The notes below the pieces were generated by a model. It saw nothing but the letters and a program-made list of their open reading frames with translations. It had not been told where the DNA came from and did not search any database. This document shows, piece after piece, positions 15,964-24,281 of a stretch of 64,000 bases of DNA (its first letter is position 1; every line of letters starts with the position of its first letter). The stretch comes from Prochlorococcus sp. MIT 1223. GTDB lineage: Bacteria; Cyanobacteriota; Cyanobacteriia; PCC-6307; Cyanobiaceae. Position numbers and translations under genes: made by a program. The stretch lies in NCBI RefSeq assembly GCF_034092465.1, contig NZ_CP139303.1, positions 558,001-622,000 of the forward strand, read 5' to 3'.

Positions 15964-16380
15964 CTAAATTTCTTGATGAAAGAAGTTTAAAGGAAAGGGT
16001 CCAAGAGTATTTGAGTCTTTATTAATGTCATCATGCTGGCAACTTATAAGTATTCCCTCTCCAAGGCCATATTCAATTCGAACATATATCTCCCCTGTCT
16101 TTTGATTTGCTTTCAAATAAACAGGGCCAGTAATATCAGTATTAGAAGAAATCTTCATTTGATTCCATTTAAATCTTTTTTCTATTTCTCTTAAAACATT
16201 GACTGCACTACTTGCAGAAGAGGCCATAATTCCAACAGTGAACCAATCTGCTTGATTCATATAAGGAAGAAGCTCATTAAACAAGAATTTATACTGATCT
16301 TTTTCGAGATCAGGTGCAGTTCTTAGAACTGATAATTGATTTAATGAGATTTTAGAATGAATAGAATTTGTTTTATCCAT
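15964..16380 (-). CDS. DUF1824 family protein
   Basis: A 138-residue soluble protein matching the cyanobacterial DUF1824 pattern: DWFTVGIMASSASSAVNVLR in the centre, then GPVYLKANQKTGEIYVRIEY and GEGILISCQHDD, ending with a GPFPLNFF block. Function unknown. Such proteins are widespread in cyanobacteria. It is convergent with the 15613 gene. Confidence 0.75.
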   Translation of the reverse strand: MDKTNSIHSKISLNQLSVLRTAPDLEKDQYKFLFNELLPYMNQADWFTVGIMASSASSAVNVLREIEKRFKWNQMKISSNTDITGPVYLKANQKTGEIYVRIEYGLGEGILISCQHDDINKDSNTLGPFPLNFFHQEI

Positions 16381-16476
16381 GCCAAATACTCCAAAAACTT
16401 ATAAGGAATAATACCTACAAAAAAGAAAATTCACTAACTATAGTTTTCCACTTTTCCACAGGCAAGTAAAGTTTTT

Positions 16477-16596
16477 ATGGCTAAAGAGGATTTGGAATTT
16501 TATAGATCTAATTTTCATTGGATCGTAAGAACCATTGATATGAATGAAGAATTATCTCAATATTTTAGGAATCAGAGATCAGAGACTTTTGTTTAA
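16477..16596 (+). CDS. small hypothetical protein, 39 aa
   Basis: ATG at 16477 opens a 39-codon frame, MAKEDLEFYRSNFHWIVRTI and onwards: a charged, helical-looking peptide without a membrane segment. It is divergent from the DUF1824 gene. No family recognised. Confidence 0.35.
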   Translation: MAKEDLEFYRSNFHWIVRTIDMNEELSQYFRNQRSETFV

Positions 16597-16831
16597 GTAC
16601 AAGGTTATCGCTAGTTCTCGAATGATGACAATTCATTTCTGTGGAAAAGTATCCTATGAAACAGTATTCCCTATAAAGGCTTTAATTACTGCATAAGCTT
16701 GAAAAAAACAGATTAAGAATTTTTTCCGTAGGCCAGTATCATTTTCTACATTGTCAGGTTTGTCAGCACTTTCCCAATTGCTAAAAAATATTATTCCATT
16801 AGATTTCACTACTATTTAAATTTTTAATTCA

Positions 16832-16972
16832 GTGGATAATCAGGCATGTCATAAAATGATTGATTCCATTAACTGGGAAATGAAGGAGATGTTTTCAGAA
16901 AAATCACTGGAGAGTTTCTTCTATGAAGTGCTTAATCAGTATTCCAACTGCTATGAGGCTAATTCCAAGTAA
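16832..16972 (+). CDS. possible small protein, 46 aa
   Basis: A GTG at 16832 opens a 46-codon frame, acidic and aromatic (MIDSINWEMKEMFSEKSLES) with Cys near both ends. An internal ATG at 16856 is an alternative start. It is convergent with the Nif11-like gene. No family recognised. Confidence 0.3.
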   Translation: MDNQACHKMIDSINWEMKEMFSEKSLESFFYEVLNQYSNCYEANSK

Positions 16973-17011
16973 CTCAATAACTGAAAAAAGTAGAATTTAT
17001 CAAACCAAATT

Positions 17012-17227
17012 TCAAGTATATTCGCCGGGTACATCATTCTTGCGTACTGTAACCTTACCTACTTTCTTCCCAGAGAATCTTAATAGCTCATCGCCTGAAA
17101 ACTCATATCCAAGCTTAGAAGCTATTTGTGCTACGTCATCAGCTGTAGAGGTGCTTAAAACCCTATCCTTTAAATCATGGTCAGACTGCATTTTTTGTAG
17201 GAATTTCCTTAGTTGATCTAAAGACAT
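17012..17227 (-). CDS. Nif11-domain small protein
   Basis: A 71-residue protein starting MSLDQLRKFLQKMQSDHDLK, with the pattern of the Nif11-like domain used as the leader of prochlorosins and related RiPP precursors: an L-x-x-F-L helix, a D-V-A-x-I-A-x-x-L-G-Y core and E-L at the end of the domain. It lacks the double-glycine cleavage site and a Cys/Ser/Thr-rich core peptide, and the tail (GKKVGKVTVRKNDVPGEYT) has no Cys. It is therefore more likely a stand-alone Nif11 protein than a lanthipeptide precursor. No LanM-type enzyme is in the window. Confidence 0.8.
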   Translation of the reverse strand: MSLDQLRKFLQKMQSDHDLKDRVLSTSTADDVAQIASKLGYEFSGDELLRFSGKKVGKVTVRKNDVPGEYT

Positions 17228-17345
17228 GAATATTCTCTTATATACGAATGAAGCAATTCAATTCAATAAAAAGACCCTAGTTAAAATACCAGGGCCGGGT
17301 GATGGGGAACTTATTTCTAAACCATATGTCCAATTAAATCAACCC

Positions 17346-17393
17346 CCCTATATATAGTGCCGTTTCTTTTAATTAAAAGCGCTATATATAGGG
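17346..17393. repeat. 48-base inverted repeat
   Basis: CCCTATATATAG at 17346-17357 pairs perfectly with CTATATATAGGG at 17382-17393, with a further CTTTTAATTAAAAG palindrome in the loop. No T run follows, so it is not a classic terminator. It lies in the 387-base gap 17228-17614, which otherwise appears empty. Confidence 0.7.
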
Positions 17394-17614
17394 TCTACTT
17401 TATCTCGATCAATATCTTATGAAATTATATCTATATAAATTCCTTCAATAGAAAGGAGTTATTTTATGCGTTTCTGAAGAATTCATTGTACTATAATTTA
17501 TATATGCTTAAATATTATTTTAATTTTCTAATATATAAAAATATTAATTGCCATCCCATTTATTACAAAGTTTTTCCTCAACTAATATTTATTGATCTTT
17601 ATTTTACTAATATT

Positions 17615-17791
17615 TCAATTAGATTTATCCTGAGATTTATAAAATTCAATTAGATTATTTAACATATCTATAACGACTTTATTTGAACATTTAGTTCTCT
17701 CTTGCAATCTCATGCAGGCTTCCTTGATATTGACAAAGGCATCTTCACAAATCTCAGCTAATTGCTCCTGTGATAATTGATTATCAGTCAT
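17615..17791 (-). CDS. small hypothetical protein, 58 aa
   Basis: Hand-translated from the ATG at 17791: MTDNQLSQEQLAEICEDAFV, then a helical Cys-containing segment (EACMRLQERTKCSNKVV) and a polar end. It is soluble and probably all-helical. It resembles short picocyanobacterial regulatory-looking proteins, but no domain is recognised. Confidence 0.5.
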   Translation of the reverse strand: MTDNQLSQEQLAEICEDAFVNIKEACMRLQERTKCSNKVVIDMLNNLIEFYKSQDKSN

Positions 17792-17900
17792 TTTAATTTT
17801 AAGAAACTGTTCTCATAGTAACAAGAGAATCCTTAGATTGAAAAGAAATTTGCTTTAAAGTCTAGAAATTGACGTAATGAAAAATTATATTTAAATTCTT

Positions 17901-18059
17901 CTAATTGTTTTCATGATAATCAGTAATTTTCTTTGCGTCTTGTAATGACAATGAACTAATGCTTGAGGAGGCTGGCAATTTTAAGATTGCACAAATAGAA
18001 ATAATGTCTGCAATCTCAACTCCTAAGGCCTCTGATAATTCCTTTACTCTGATTTTCAT
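17901..18059 (-). CDS. stand-alone IF2_N-like domain, 52 aa
   Basis: Hand-translated from the ATG at 18059: MKIRVKELSEALGVEIADII, then a short helix, LKLPASSSISSLSLQDAKKI and a polar end. This is the pattern of the IF2 N-terminal domain: R-V-x-E-L-x-x-x-L-G, then I-x-x-x, L-x-x-P/G, S-x-x-S-x-L and a final alpha helix. That domain is normally fused to translation initiation factor IF-2 and binds RNA or the ribosome. Here it is on its own. The role is unknown. Confidence 0.6.
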   Translation of the reverse strand: MKIRVKELSEALGVEIADIISICAILKLPASSSISSLSLQDAKKITDYHENN

Positions 18060-18086
18060 TTCTTAAAAGGTAAGGTTGAATTATTA

Positions 18087-18135
18087 TAATTTATTATAAG
18101 AAAAAAACATCAAAGTTTCTTCTTATAATAAATTA
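18087..18135. repeat. 16-bp perfect AT hairpin
   Basis: TAATTTATTATAAGAA at 18087-18102 pairs with TTCTTATAATAAATTA at 18120-18135 around a 17-base loop. It lies between divergent genes (17901 minus, 18278 plus), so it is not a terminator for either. A regulatory or protein-binding role is possible. Confidence 0.6.
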
Positions 18136-18277
18136 CATATTAATCATACTGATTAAATATCATATACTATTTTTTAGTCTTGGTCTTGATATAAGTAAAA
18201 ATAATTGATTATCTAATTAGACATAATACACTTGGGGATGTTGAATAGAGTTAAAGCTGATAAAGAGAAAACTAGGT

Positions 18278-20230
18278 ATGTCTTTGATTAGTCTTATAAA
18301 TGCATCTAAAGATTTTGGAATAAAGAATATTTTCCAGGAGCTTGATCTACACATTAATAAAAACGAAAAGCTGGGATTAATTGGTGCCAATGGTTCAGGT
18401 AAATCAACTCTACTTAAGGTTATAGCTGGCATAGAACCACTTCTAGAGGGAGAAAGGAAGTGCGCTCCTTCATTAAAGATAAAAATAGTTCACCAAGATA
18501 GCTTGATCAAAGGGAATCATTCAATCCTAGAAGAAGTTTTAGAAGGGTGTGGTGAGAATAAAGAGCTCTTAATTCAATTTAAAGACGTCAGTGAATTGGT
18601 CGCAAAAGATCCAGAGAACAATGAGGCTCTTAAACAATTGGGGGTTATAAGTGAAAAAATGGATCACGCCAATACCTGGAATCTTGAGCAAAGATGCAAG
18701 GAGATCCTTAGGCGACTTGGGATAGAGAACCTAGATATGCCAATAAATAAACTATCTGGTGGCTATCAGAAACGTGTAGGTCTAGCTTCTGCATTGGTTG
18801 GGAATCCAGATGTCTTACTCCTTGATGAACCCACGAACCATTTAGATGCAACTGCGGTTGAATGGTTGCAAAATTGGTTGGAAAATTTTGAAGGCAGCCT
18901 TGTACTCGTTACTCATGACAGATATGTCCTAGATAGGGTTACAAAAAATATGATTGAGGTTGATAGTGGAAAGGTTAAAAAATATTCAGGGAATTATGCT
19001 TCATTTCTCCAGCAAAAAGTTGAACAGGAGCAAGCCGAAAAATCCTCAAACCAAAAATTCAAAGGAATACTAAAAAAAGAGCTGGCTTGGTTAAGACAAG
19101 GTCCAAAAGCCAGAAGCACAAAACAAAAAGCTAGAATTCAAAGAATTGAACAAATGAAACTAAAGAAAACTTCTATTAATAAAGGTTCATTAGAGATTAT
19201 TTCTTCTTCTAGGCGCTTAGGAAATATAGCAATAGAAACTGAGAAACTTCTTGTAACTACTGATGGAGGAATGGACAGTCCTGTCTTGTTTAAAGATTTT
19301 ACTTACAGCTTTACTCCAAATGACAGAGTTGGAATAATTGGGGCAAATGGAACGGGCAAGTCATCATTATTAGATGTTATTGCCGGCATTAAAAAACCAG
19401 CTTCCGGAAAAATAATAGTTGGAGAGACTGCACATATTGGATATTTAGACCAAAATACTCAAGATTTAGTTAAAGAAAGAGAGTTAAATAAAAAGGTTAT
19501 AGATTTTATTGAAGAAGCTGCCATAAGGATAGAACTTGGCAAAAAAGAGTTTACAGCATCAAAACTTCTTGAAAAATTCTTATTCACTCCCAATCAACAA
19601 CATTCTCCAATTGCAAAATTATCTGGAGGAGAAAAAAGAAGACTAAAGTTATGTAAAATGTTAATAAAAGTACCCAATATTTTACTTCTAGATGAACCTA
19701 CAAATGACCTAGATATTCAAACTCTTAGCATATTAGAGGACTTTATAGAAACATTTAAAGGCTGCGTTATTGTTGTCTCACATGATCGATATTTTCTTGA
19801 CCGAGTAGTTAATAGGATTTTCAATCTTCGGGAAAAGGAATTAAAGCGTTATGAAGGTAATTATAGTGACTTCCTTGCAAAAAATGAAGAGTCTAATAAA
19901 TCAGGGAAAGATTTAATGGTAAATAAACATAGAGAGATGGATGTGTTAGCAGAAAAAGTAAATAATCAAAAATCTACTATCTCTATAAATTTAAGGAATC
20001 AATCAATTAATCCGAAACCTAGAAAAAGAAGTTTCAAAGAAAATCTAGAGCTTAAAAATATAAATAAAGAATTACCTTTACTTGAAGAAAGTAAGAATAG
20101 ATTAGAGATTAAAATATCAACAGGAGATGGAAATATTATAGAACAAAGTAAAGAATTAGCTAATTTAATCGAGAGTATAAATAAATATGAGGAAAGATGG
20201 CTTGAATTAAGTGATATCTCTTACGATTAG
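18278..20230 (+). CDS. ABC-F family ATPase (Uup/EttA-like)
   Basis: A 650-residue soluble protein with two ABC ATPase domains and no membrane segment. Domain 1 has Walker A GANGSGKST (about 36-44), signature LSGGYQKR and Walker B VLLLDEPTNHLD. Domain 2 has GANGTGKSS, LSGGEKRR and ILLLDEPTNDLD. A Lys/Arg-rich linker with KARSTKQKARIQRIEQ joins the two, as in ABC-F factors that act at the ribosomal E site. The C-terminal 100 residues are a charged coiled coil like that of Uup. Both catalytic Glu residues are present. It is probably a ribosome-associated translation factor. Which ABC-F subtype it belongs to is uncertain. Frame 18217-18432 on the other strand is a shadow. Confidence 0.9.
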   Translation: MSLISLINASKDFGIKNIFQELDLHINKNEKLGLIGANGSGKSTLLKVIAGIEPLLEGERKCAPSLKIKIVHQDSLIKGNHSILEEVLEGCGENKELLIQFKDVSELVAKDPENNEALKQLGVISEKMDHANTWNLEQRCKEILRRLGIENLDMPINKLSGGYQKRVGLASALVGNPDVLLLDEPTNHLDATAVEWLQNWLENFEGSLVLVTHDRYVLDRVTKNMIEVDSGKVKKYSGNYASFLQQKVEQEQAEKSSNQKFKGILKKELAWLRQGPKARSTKQKARIQRIEQMKLKKTSINKGSLEIISSSRRLGNIAIETEKLLVTTDGGMDSPVLFKDFTYSFTPNDRVGIIGANGTGKSSLLDVIAGIKKPASGKIIVGETAHIGYLDQNTQDLVKERELNKKVIDFIEEAAIRIELGKKEFTASKLLEKFLFTPNQQHSPIAKLSGGEKRRLKLCKMLIKVPNILLLDEPTNDLDIQTLSILEDFIETFKGCVIVVSHDRYFLDRVVNRIFNLREKELKRYEGNYSDFLAKNEESNKSGKDLMVNKHREMDVLAEKVNNQKSTISINLRNQSINPKPRKRSFKENLELKNINKELPLLEESKNRLEIKISTGDGNIIEQSKELANLIESINKYEERWLELSDISYD

Positions 20231-20283
20231 AATAGAATAAGTATATTCAAAAGAGAAGGTCTAGGTAATATTAAAGATATACT

Positions 20284-20949
20284 TTACCAAGGTAATATTT
20301 GACCATTAGCATGCCAAAAGGTACCCGTATTAATTAAAGATAAAGAATCAATTCGATCAATTAGACCGGTTGCTGATTGCTTAGTAGTTATACCATTAGA
20401 GATAAATCCGGTCATACGAGTACTAACTAATCCAGGATGTAAAATAGCGACAGATATGCCCTTAGGATGTAAATCAATAGACAAAGATTTACCAGCCATA
20501 CAAAGAGCTGCTTTTGACATTCTATATCCATACGAACCACCTGAAGTATTATCCTCAATAGACCCCATTCTACTTGTAATTAATATTATTTTTGATCCTT
20601 GCTTTAAATTGTCAATCATTGCTCTTGTAAAACATAATGGGCTCAAAGCATTAACTTCAAATTGCCTCTTTATACTTTCTGGATTAATATCTGATAATGT
20701 ATTGGATTCATGAATACCTGCATTGTGAATTAAAACATCTATTTTTTGACCCTTAAGTTTATCTCTAAATTTAATAACTGAATTACCCGAGCTAATATCA
20801 ACTCCTATCTCGACTCTTAAATTCAAATCATCTAGTTCATTGGATGATTTCCTACATGTAGCAATAACTTCTTCACCTCTAGCTTTTAACTGGCGGCAAA
20901 GTTCAAGGCCTATTCCCCTATTGGAACCAGTTACAAGATAAGTAGACAA
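20284..20949 (-). CDS. short-chain dehydrogenase/reductase
   Basis: A 221-residue classical SDR. The cofactor loop is TGSNRGIG (7-14), followed by the NNAG-type motif HNAG (about 75-78), the catalytic Ser in ITSRMGS, and YGYRMSK giving Tyr142 and Lys146. Arg-rich residues after the first strand (CRKSS) suggest NADP(H). The substrate is unknown. It is convergent with the ABC-F gene. Confidence 0.9.
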   Translation of the reverse strand: MSTYLVTGSNRGIGLELCRQLKARGEEVIATCRKSSNELDDLNLRVEIGVDISSGNSVIKFRDKLKGQKIDVLIHNAGIHESNTLSDINPESIKRQFEVNALSPLCFTRAMIDNLKQGSKIILITSRMGSIEDNTSGGSYGYRMSKAALCMAGKSLSIDLHPKGISVAILHPGLVSTRMTGFISNGITTKQSATGLIDRIDSLSLINTGTFWHANGQILPW

Positions 20950-21131
20950 ATTATTTAAGCATCTTCAATTAGCTTAAGCAAGTGTCGATCCTTTAAGGGA
21001 ATAGCTTGGATAAAAGATAAAATATTTCATATTTAGAAGAAATAAAGAGAATATTGTAAATAGTTATTTAAAATATTAGGAGAAAATATAAATAACTAAA
21101 TTAGTTTTTCAGGTTGATTAAATGAGTTCAA

Positions 21132-21878
21132 TTAAACATTACGACTTTTTAATCTGTATTTCTCGCCTGTTTTTGGTTGTACAAAAATAATTTGATTTTC
21201 ATACTCACTAATTAATTTCTCTGAAGTTGCGTTAACTCTAGTTAAACTATTAATAAGACCAGAGAATTTTGCATCTCCACCTGTTGTACTAGCAAGTACA
21301 GTTAACGGTTTAAAAATACTTATTAGTTTAGGTAATACCCTTGCTCCTTGTATAAAATCTCCAACCATAGGTAATTTAAGATCGACCATCGGTGTTATAA
21401 CTGCATCAAGCTCACGAGGAGAAATTTTACTATCAAAAAAACCATGAGGCTCCAAGTAAATTGAACCTATTTCATTAGAAATAATATATCCGTTTTCTTG
21501 ATTAGGGACTGAAGCTCCAGCAGTTGCTTCTATTTCTAGTTGACATATTTGTTTTATATCTCCTGGGCTCAAGGTGGTTACAGATTCAAAACCTAGTCTT
21601 TTTACAACTTTAGAGGCTGACTTTGATCCAATAACAGGAATACTACGTGGCAAAAGTTCTAGAGAGGGTATATGAGAATGATCAGCCAAGCCTTGAGTCA
21701 GCACGAGCAAATCCAATTGATCAGGAGGTTCCAATTCTTTTTGCAATCGACCTTCTATCAACCAAGGGCCTGGGGGGAAAGAAAGAACTCCTTTAAGCCA
21801 AGGATCAATTAAGACTCTAACTTCGCCAAACTCAACTAACCATCCGCTCGATCCCAAATAGGTAGCAGAAAAACTCAT
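21132..21878 (-). CDS. metallo-beta-lactamase-fold protein with degenerate metal site
   Basis: A 248-residue protein of the MBL fold, UlaG-like group: beta-strand start ATYLGSSGWLVEF, then VLIDPWL, and a region equivalent to the HxHxDH motif that reads LTQGLADHSH (60-69). The first two ligand histidines are replaced by Gln and Leu, while Asp66 and His67 remain. Later ligand sites (LEPHGFF, VITPMVDLKLP) retain a His. A normal dinuclear Zn hydrolase is doubtful; a single-metal or non-catalytic role is possible. Divergent from the aldo/keto reductase gene. Confidence 0.8.
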   Translation of the reverse strand: MSFSATYLGSSGWLVEFGEVRVLIDPWLKGVLSFPPGPWLIEGRLQKELEPPDQLDLLVLTQGLADHSHIPSLELLPRSIPVIGSKSASKVVKRLGFESVTTLSPGDIKQICQLEIEATAGASVPNQENGYIISNEIGSIYLEPHGFFDSKISPRELDAVITPMVDLKLPMVGDFIQGARVLPKLISIFKPLTVLASTTGGDAKFSGLINSLTRVNATSEKLISEYENQIIFVQPKTGEKYRLKSRNV

Positions 21879-21928
21879 AACTAAAAATCAATGTTTTTAA
21901 GTAGGTTAAATAAAAACCAACTTCTCAT

Positions 21929-22888
21929 ATGACTTCAATCGGTTTTGGGACATGGTCTTGGGGGAACAAACTCCTTTGGGGTTACAAGTCAGAAAAGCAT
22001 GATGATCTTTTAGAAGAGACATTTCAAACAGCTATAGAAGAAGGCTTAACTCTTATTGATACAGCAGATTCTTATGGAACTGGTAGGCAGAAAGGTAAGA
22101 GTGAAGAATTACTTGGAAGATTTATCAATAATCTTCCTTCCTCTAAAAAAAAACACATCACCTTAGCAACAAAATTAGCTCCTTTCCCATGGCGTATTGG
22201 AAGGAAAGGTTTGCATCAAGCATTCTTTGAAAGCAAAGCAAGACTTAAAGGAAAGTTAAACAGAGTTCAGCTCCATTGGAGTACATATAAATATGCGCCA
22301 TGGCAAGAGATTCAATTAATTGATGGTCTTGGAGACTTGCTAGAAAAAGGACATATTTTCGAAATTGGTTTATCAAATATCGGACCAAATAGACTTATGT
22401 ATATATATAAAAGACTGATAAAACGAAAAATTAGAATTAAAAGTATACAGGTTCAACTTTCACTATTATCACCTCAAATTGATAAATACTTTATTCTTAA
22501 AGAAATATGTAATGAGCTTGGAATTGAGATCTTAGCTTATAGTCCTTTAGCCTTTGGTTTACTTACTCTACCTCCAAATATAGACGGCATATCATCAACT
22601 TTATTAAGAGAAAGTATTTATAAGAGGCTTTTACCATCTAGCAAAGAAATTAGAAGTAAGATTGAACAGATTTCTAATTCTAGAGATGTTTCAAGATCAC
22701 AAGTTGCTCTAAATTGGTGCAGGTCACATGGAGCCATTCCCATACCTGGAATAAGAACTCCGATACAAGCTAAAGAAGCTGCTTCAGCAAAAAAGTGGGA
22801 GCTTTCTGAAACAGAAGTTTATGAGCTAGATAAATTGAGTAAAGCGTGTAAGATAAAAATGCCTAACAATCCATTTCAAAGTGATTAA
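21929..22888 (+). CDS. aldo/keto reductase
   Basis: A 319-residue AKR-family oxidoreductase. The catalytic tetrad is visible: Asp and Tyr in LIDTADSYGTG (about 44-50), Lys in LATKLAP (about 82) and His in QLHWSTY (about 113). The C-terminal NADPH-binding segment IPGIRTPIQAKEAA is conserved. The substrate is unknown; probably an NADPH-dependent carbonyl reductase. Length is typical. Confidence 0.9.
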   Translation: MTSIGFGTWSWGNKLLWGYKSEKHDDLLEETFQTAIEEGLTLIDTADSYGTGRQKGKSEELLGRFINNLPSSKKKHITLATKLAPFPWRIGRKGLHQAFFESKARLKGKLNRVQLHWSTYKYAPWQEIQLIDGLGDLLEKGHIFEIGLSNIGPNRLMYIYKRLIKRKIRIKSIQVQLSLLSPQIDKYFILKEICNELGIEILAYSPLAFGLLTLPPNIDGISSTLLRESIYKRLLPSSKEIRSKIEQISNSRDVSRSQVALNWCRSHGAIPIPGIRTPIQAKEAASAKKWELSETEVYELDKLSKACKIKMPNNPFQSD

Positions 22889-22991
22889 GAATACTATTTA
22901 AATTAGTGGAATTAAATTTTCATATTATGATAATATTTTTAATTATATAAAATAATTAAATTAGGTAATACCTATCTTAAATAAATCTCCT

Positions 22992-23183
22992 ATGGATTAT
23001 TTAGAAAATGATGATTCAATGCCTGCATTTATTAGAGATGTAAAAGCATACTCAGAAAGACAATTTGAATATCATTCTCAACACAGCGCAGCTATACGTG
23101 AGCTAAAGGATTTAAATAAAAAACTATGTATAAGAGTAAATAATCTAGAAAAAGAGATTATATTAATAAAAAAGAATCTATAA
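22992..23183 (+). CDS. small coiled-coil hypothetical protein, 63 aa
   Basis: A 63-residue protein with a polar N-terminus and a Leu/Asn/Lys-rich C-terminal half (IRELKDLNKKLCIRVNNLEK) that has heptad spacing compatible with a coiled coil. No family recognised. Confidence 0.5.
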   Translation: MDYLENDDSMPAFIRDVKAYSERQFEYHSQHSAAIRELKDLNKKLCIRVNNLEKEIILIKKNL

Positions 23184-23218
23184 GAGAACTTCTAATATTC
23201 TAAAAACATAGACTTTTA

Positions 23219-23719
23219 TTAAGATTCAAGAGCTACTTCAATTGCGGCTATTAGTTTCTCGTTAGAAGGATCTATTTTTGGTTGAAAACGTGCAATAACA
23301 TTACCATCTTTTCCTACTAAAAATTTTTCAAAATTCCAACTTACATCACCAGCAGGTTCTGTCTTATTTAAGGTTGTATAAGGTTCTGTTGTCTCACCTT
23401 TTGCATGAACTTTATTAAAGATCTCAAAATTAACTGAATACTTTACAGAGCAAAACTCCTGAATTTCTTCCAAAGTACCAGGCTCTTGGCCTCCAAAGTC
23501 ATTGCAAGGAAATCCTAAAACCACAAAACCTTTACTTTGATACTTGTCCTGGAGGGACTGCAATCCAGAATACTGCGGAGTATTTCCACACTGACTGGCC
23601 ACATTTACGATCAAAATGACTTTCCCTAAATAATCGCTAAGTTTCTTTAGGCTGCCTGTTGAAGTTTCGACAACAGTATCAATTACGCTTACTAACATGT
23701 CGATAAATAAAGATTTCAC
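23219..23719 (-). CDS. glutathione peroxidase (thiol peroxidase type)
   Basis: A 166-residue protein of the glutathione peroxidase family. The peroxidatic Cys44 is in NVASQCGNTPQY, with the conserved FPCNDFGGQEPG motif and the catalytic Trp in DVSWNFEKFLVG. Cys is used instead of selenocysteine. Such enzymes usually take electrons from thioredoxin rather than glutathione, consistent with the NTRC and PrxQ genes elsewhere in the window. Met8 (MLVSVIDTV) is the more likely start, since family members begin just before that strand. Confidence 0.9.
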   Translation of the reverse strand: MKSLFIDMLVSVIDTVVETSTGSLKKLSDYLGKVILIVNVASQCGNTPQYSGLQSLQDKYQSKGFVVLGFPCNDFGGQEPGTLEEIQEFCSVKYSVNFEIFNKVHAKGETTEPYTTLNKTEPAGDVSWNFEKFLVGKDGNVIARFQPKIDPSNEKLIAAIEVALES

Positions 23720-24281
23720 TATTACAACTCTAGTAAATTATCTAACAAATTGACTTTCTAAATTACATAATTCTGCCTTTTTAGGTCTATTAGTAATAAA
23801 AAGACGGTTTCAAGGCCAAAATCTATAAAAAGCATTAACGATTTTTCAATAATTGGCAGACGAGTAAAGGAATAGACCCATTATCATCCAACTAATGTAT
23901 AAGCAGAATGAAAAGATACTGGTCAGATATCTCTCATAAGTTATTTCTGAATAGAGATTTAGTTTGTTATCAGTTGGGCAATATTAATAAATTAAATTTT
24001 CTTCAATGTATCCTTTTTAGCAAGGATTTTAACTTCTCTTATACATAGGGTAAGCCCCATTAAACAATACTATTAATGCAGTCGTTGATTAATTTATCAA
24101 ATGACTCTAGTAATATAAGAAGAGCTTTTAGATTACTTCAGTATAATTATAAGGGAAAAGAATAGAAAAGGATTGGCATTTTTACTGAGGCAAAGTTATT
24201 TTTAACTTTAGAGAAGATACAGTTTTGCTTTCACACTAATGTAATAGTAGTTCTTATAATAAATAGAGATAAGTTCATTTA
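23720..24281. other. 560-base stretch without a supported gene
   Basis: It separates divergently transcribed genes. A plus-strand 46-codon frame (23908-24048) exists but has no features that support coding. No RNA structure or terminator was recognised. Confidence 0.4.

Noticed and set aside
16923-17216. 97-residue plus-strand frame
   Set aside because: Antisense of the Nif11-like gene, which has a recognisable domain.
17012-17227. Lanthipeptide (prochlorosin) precursor
   Set aside because: The Nif11 leader lacks the GG site and there is no Cys-containing core or modification enzyme nearby.
23908-24048. 46-codon plus-strand frame
   Set aside because: Asn/Phe-rich composition as expected of random AT-rich sequence, and no ribosome binding site.
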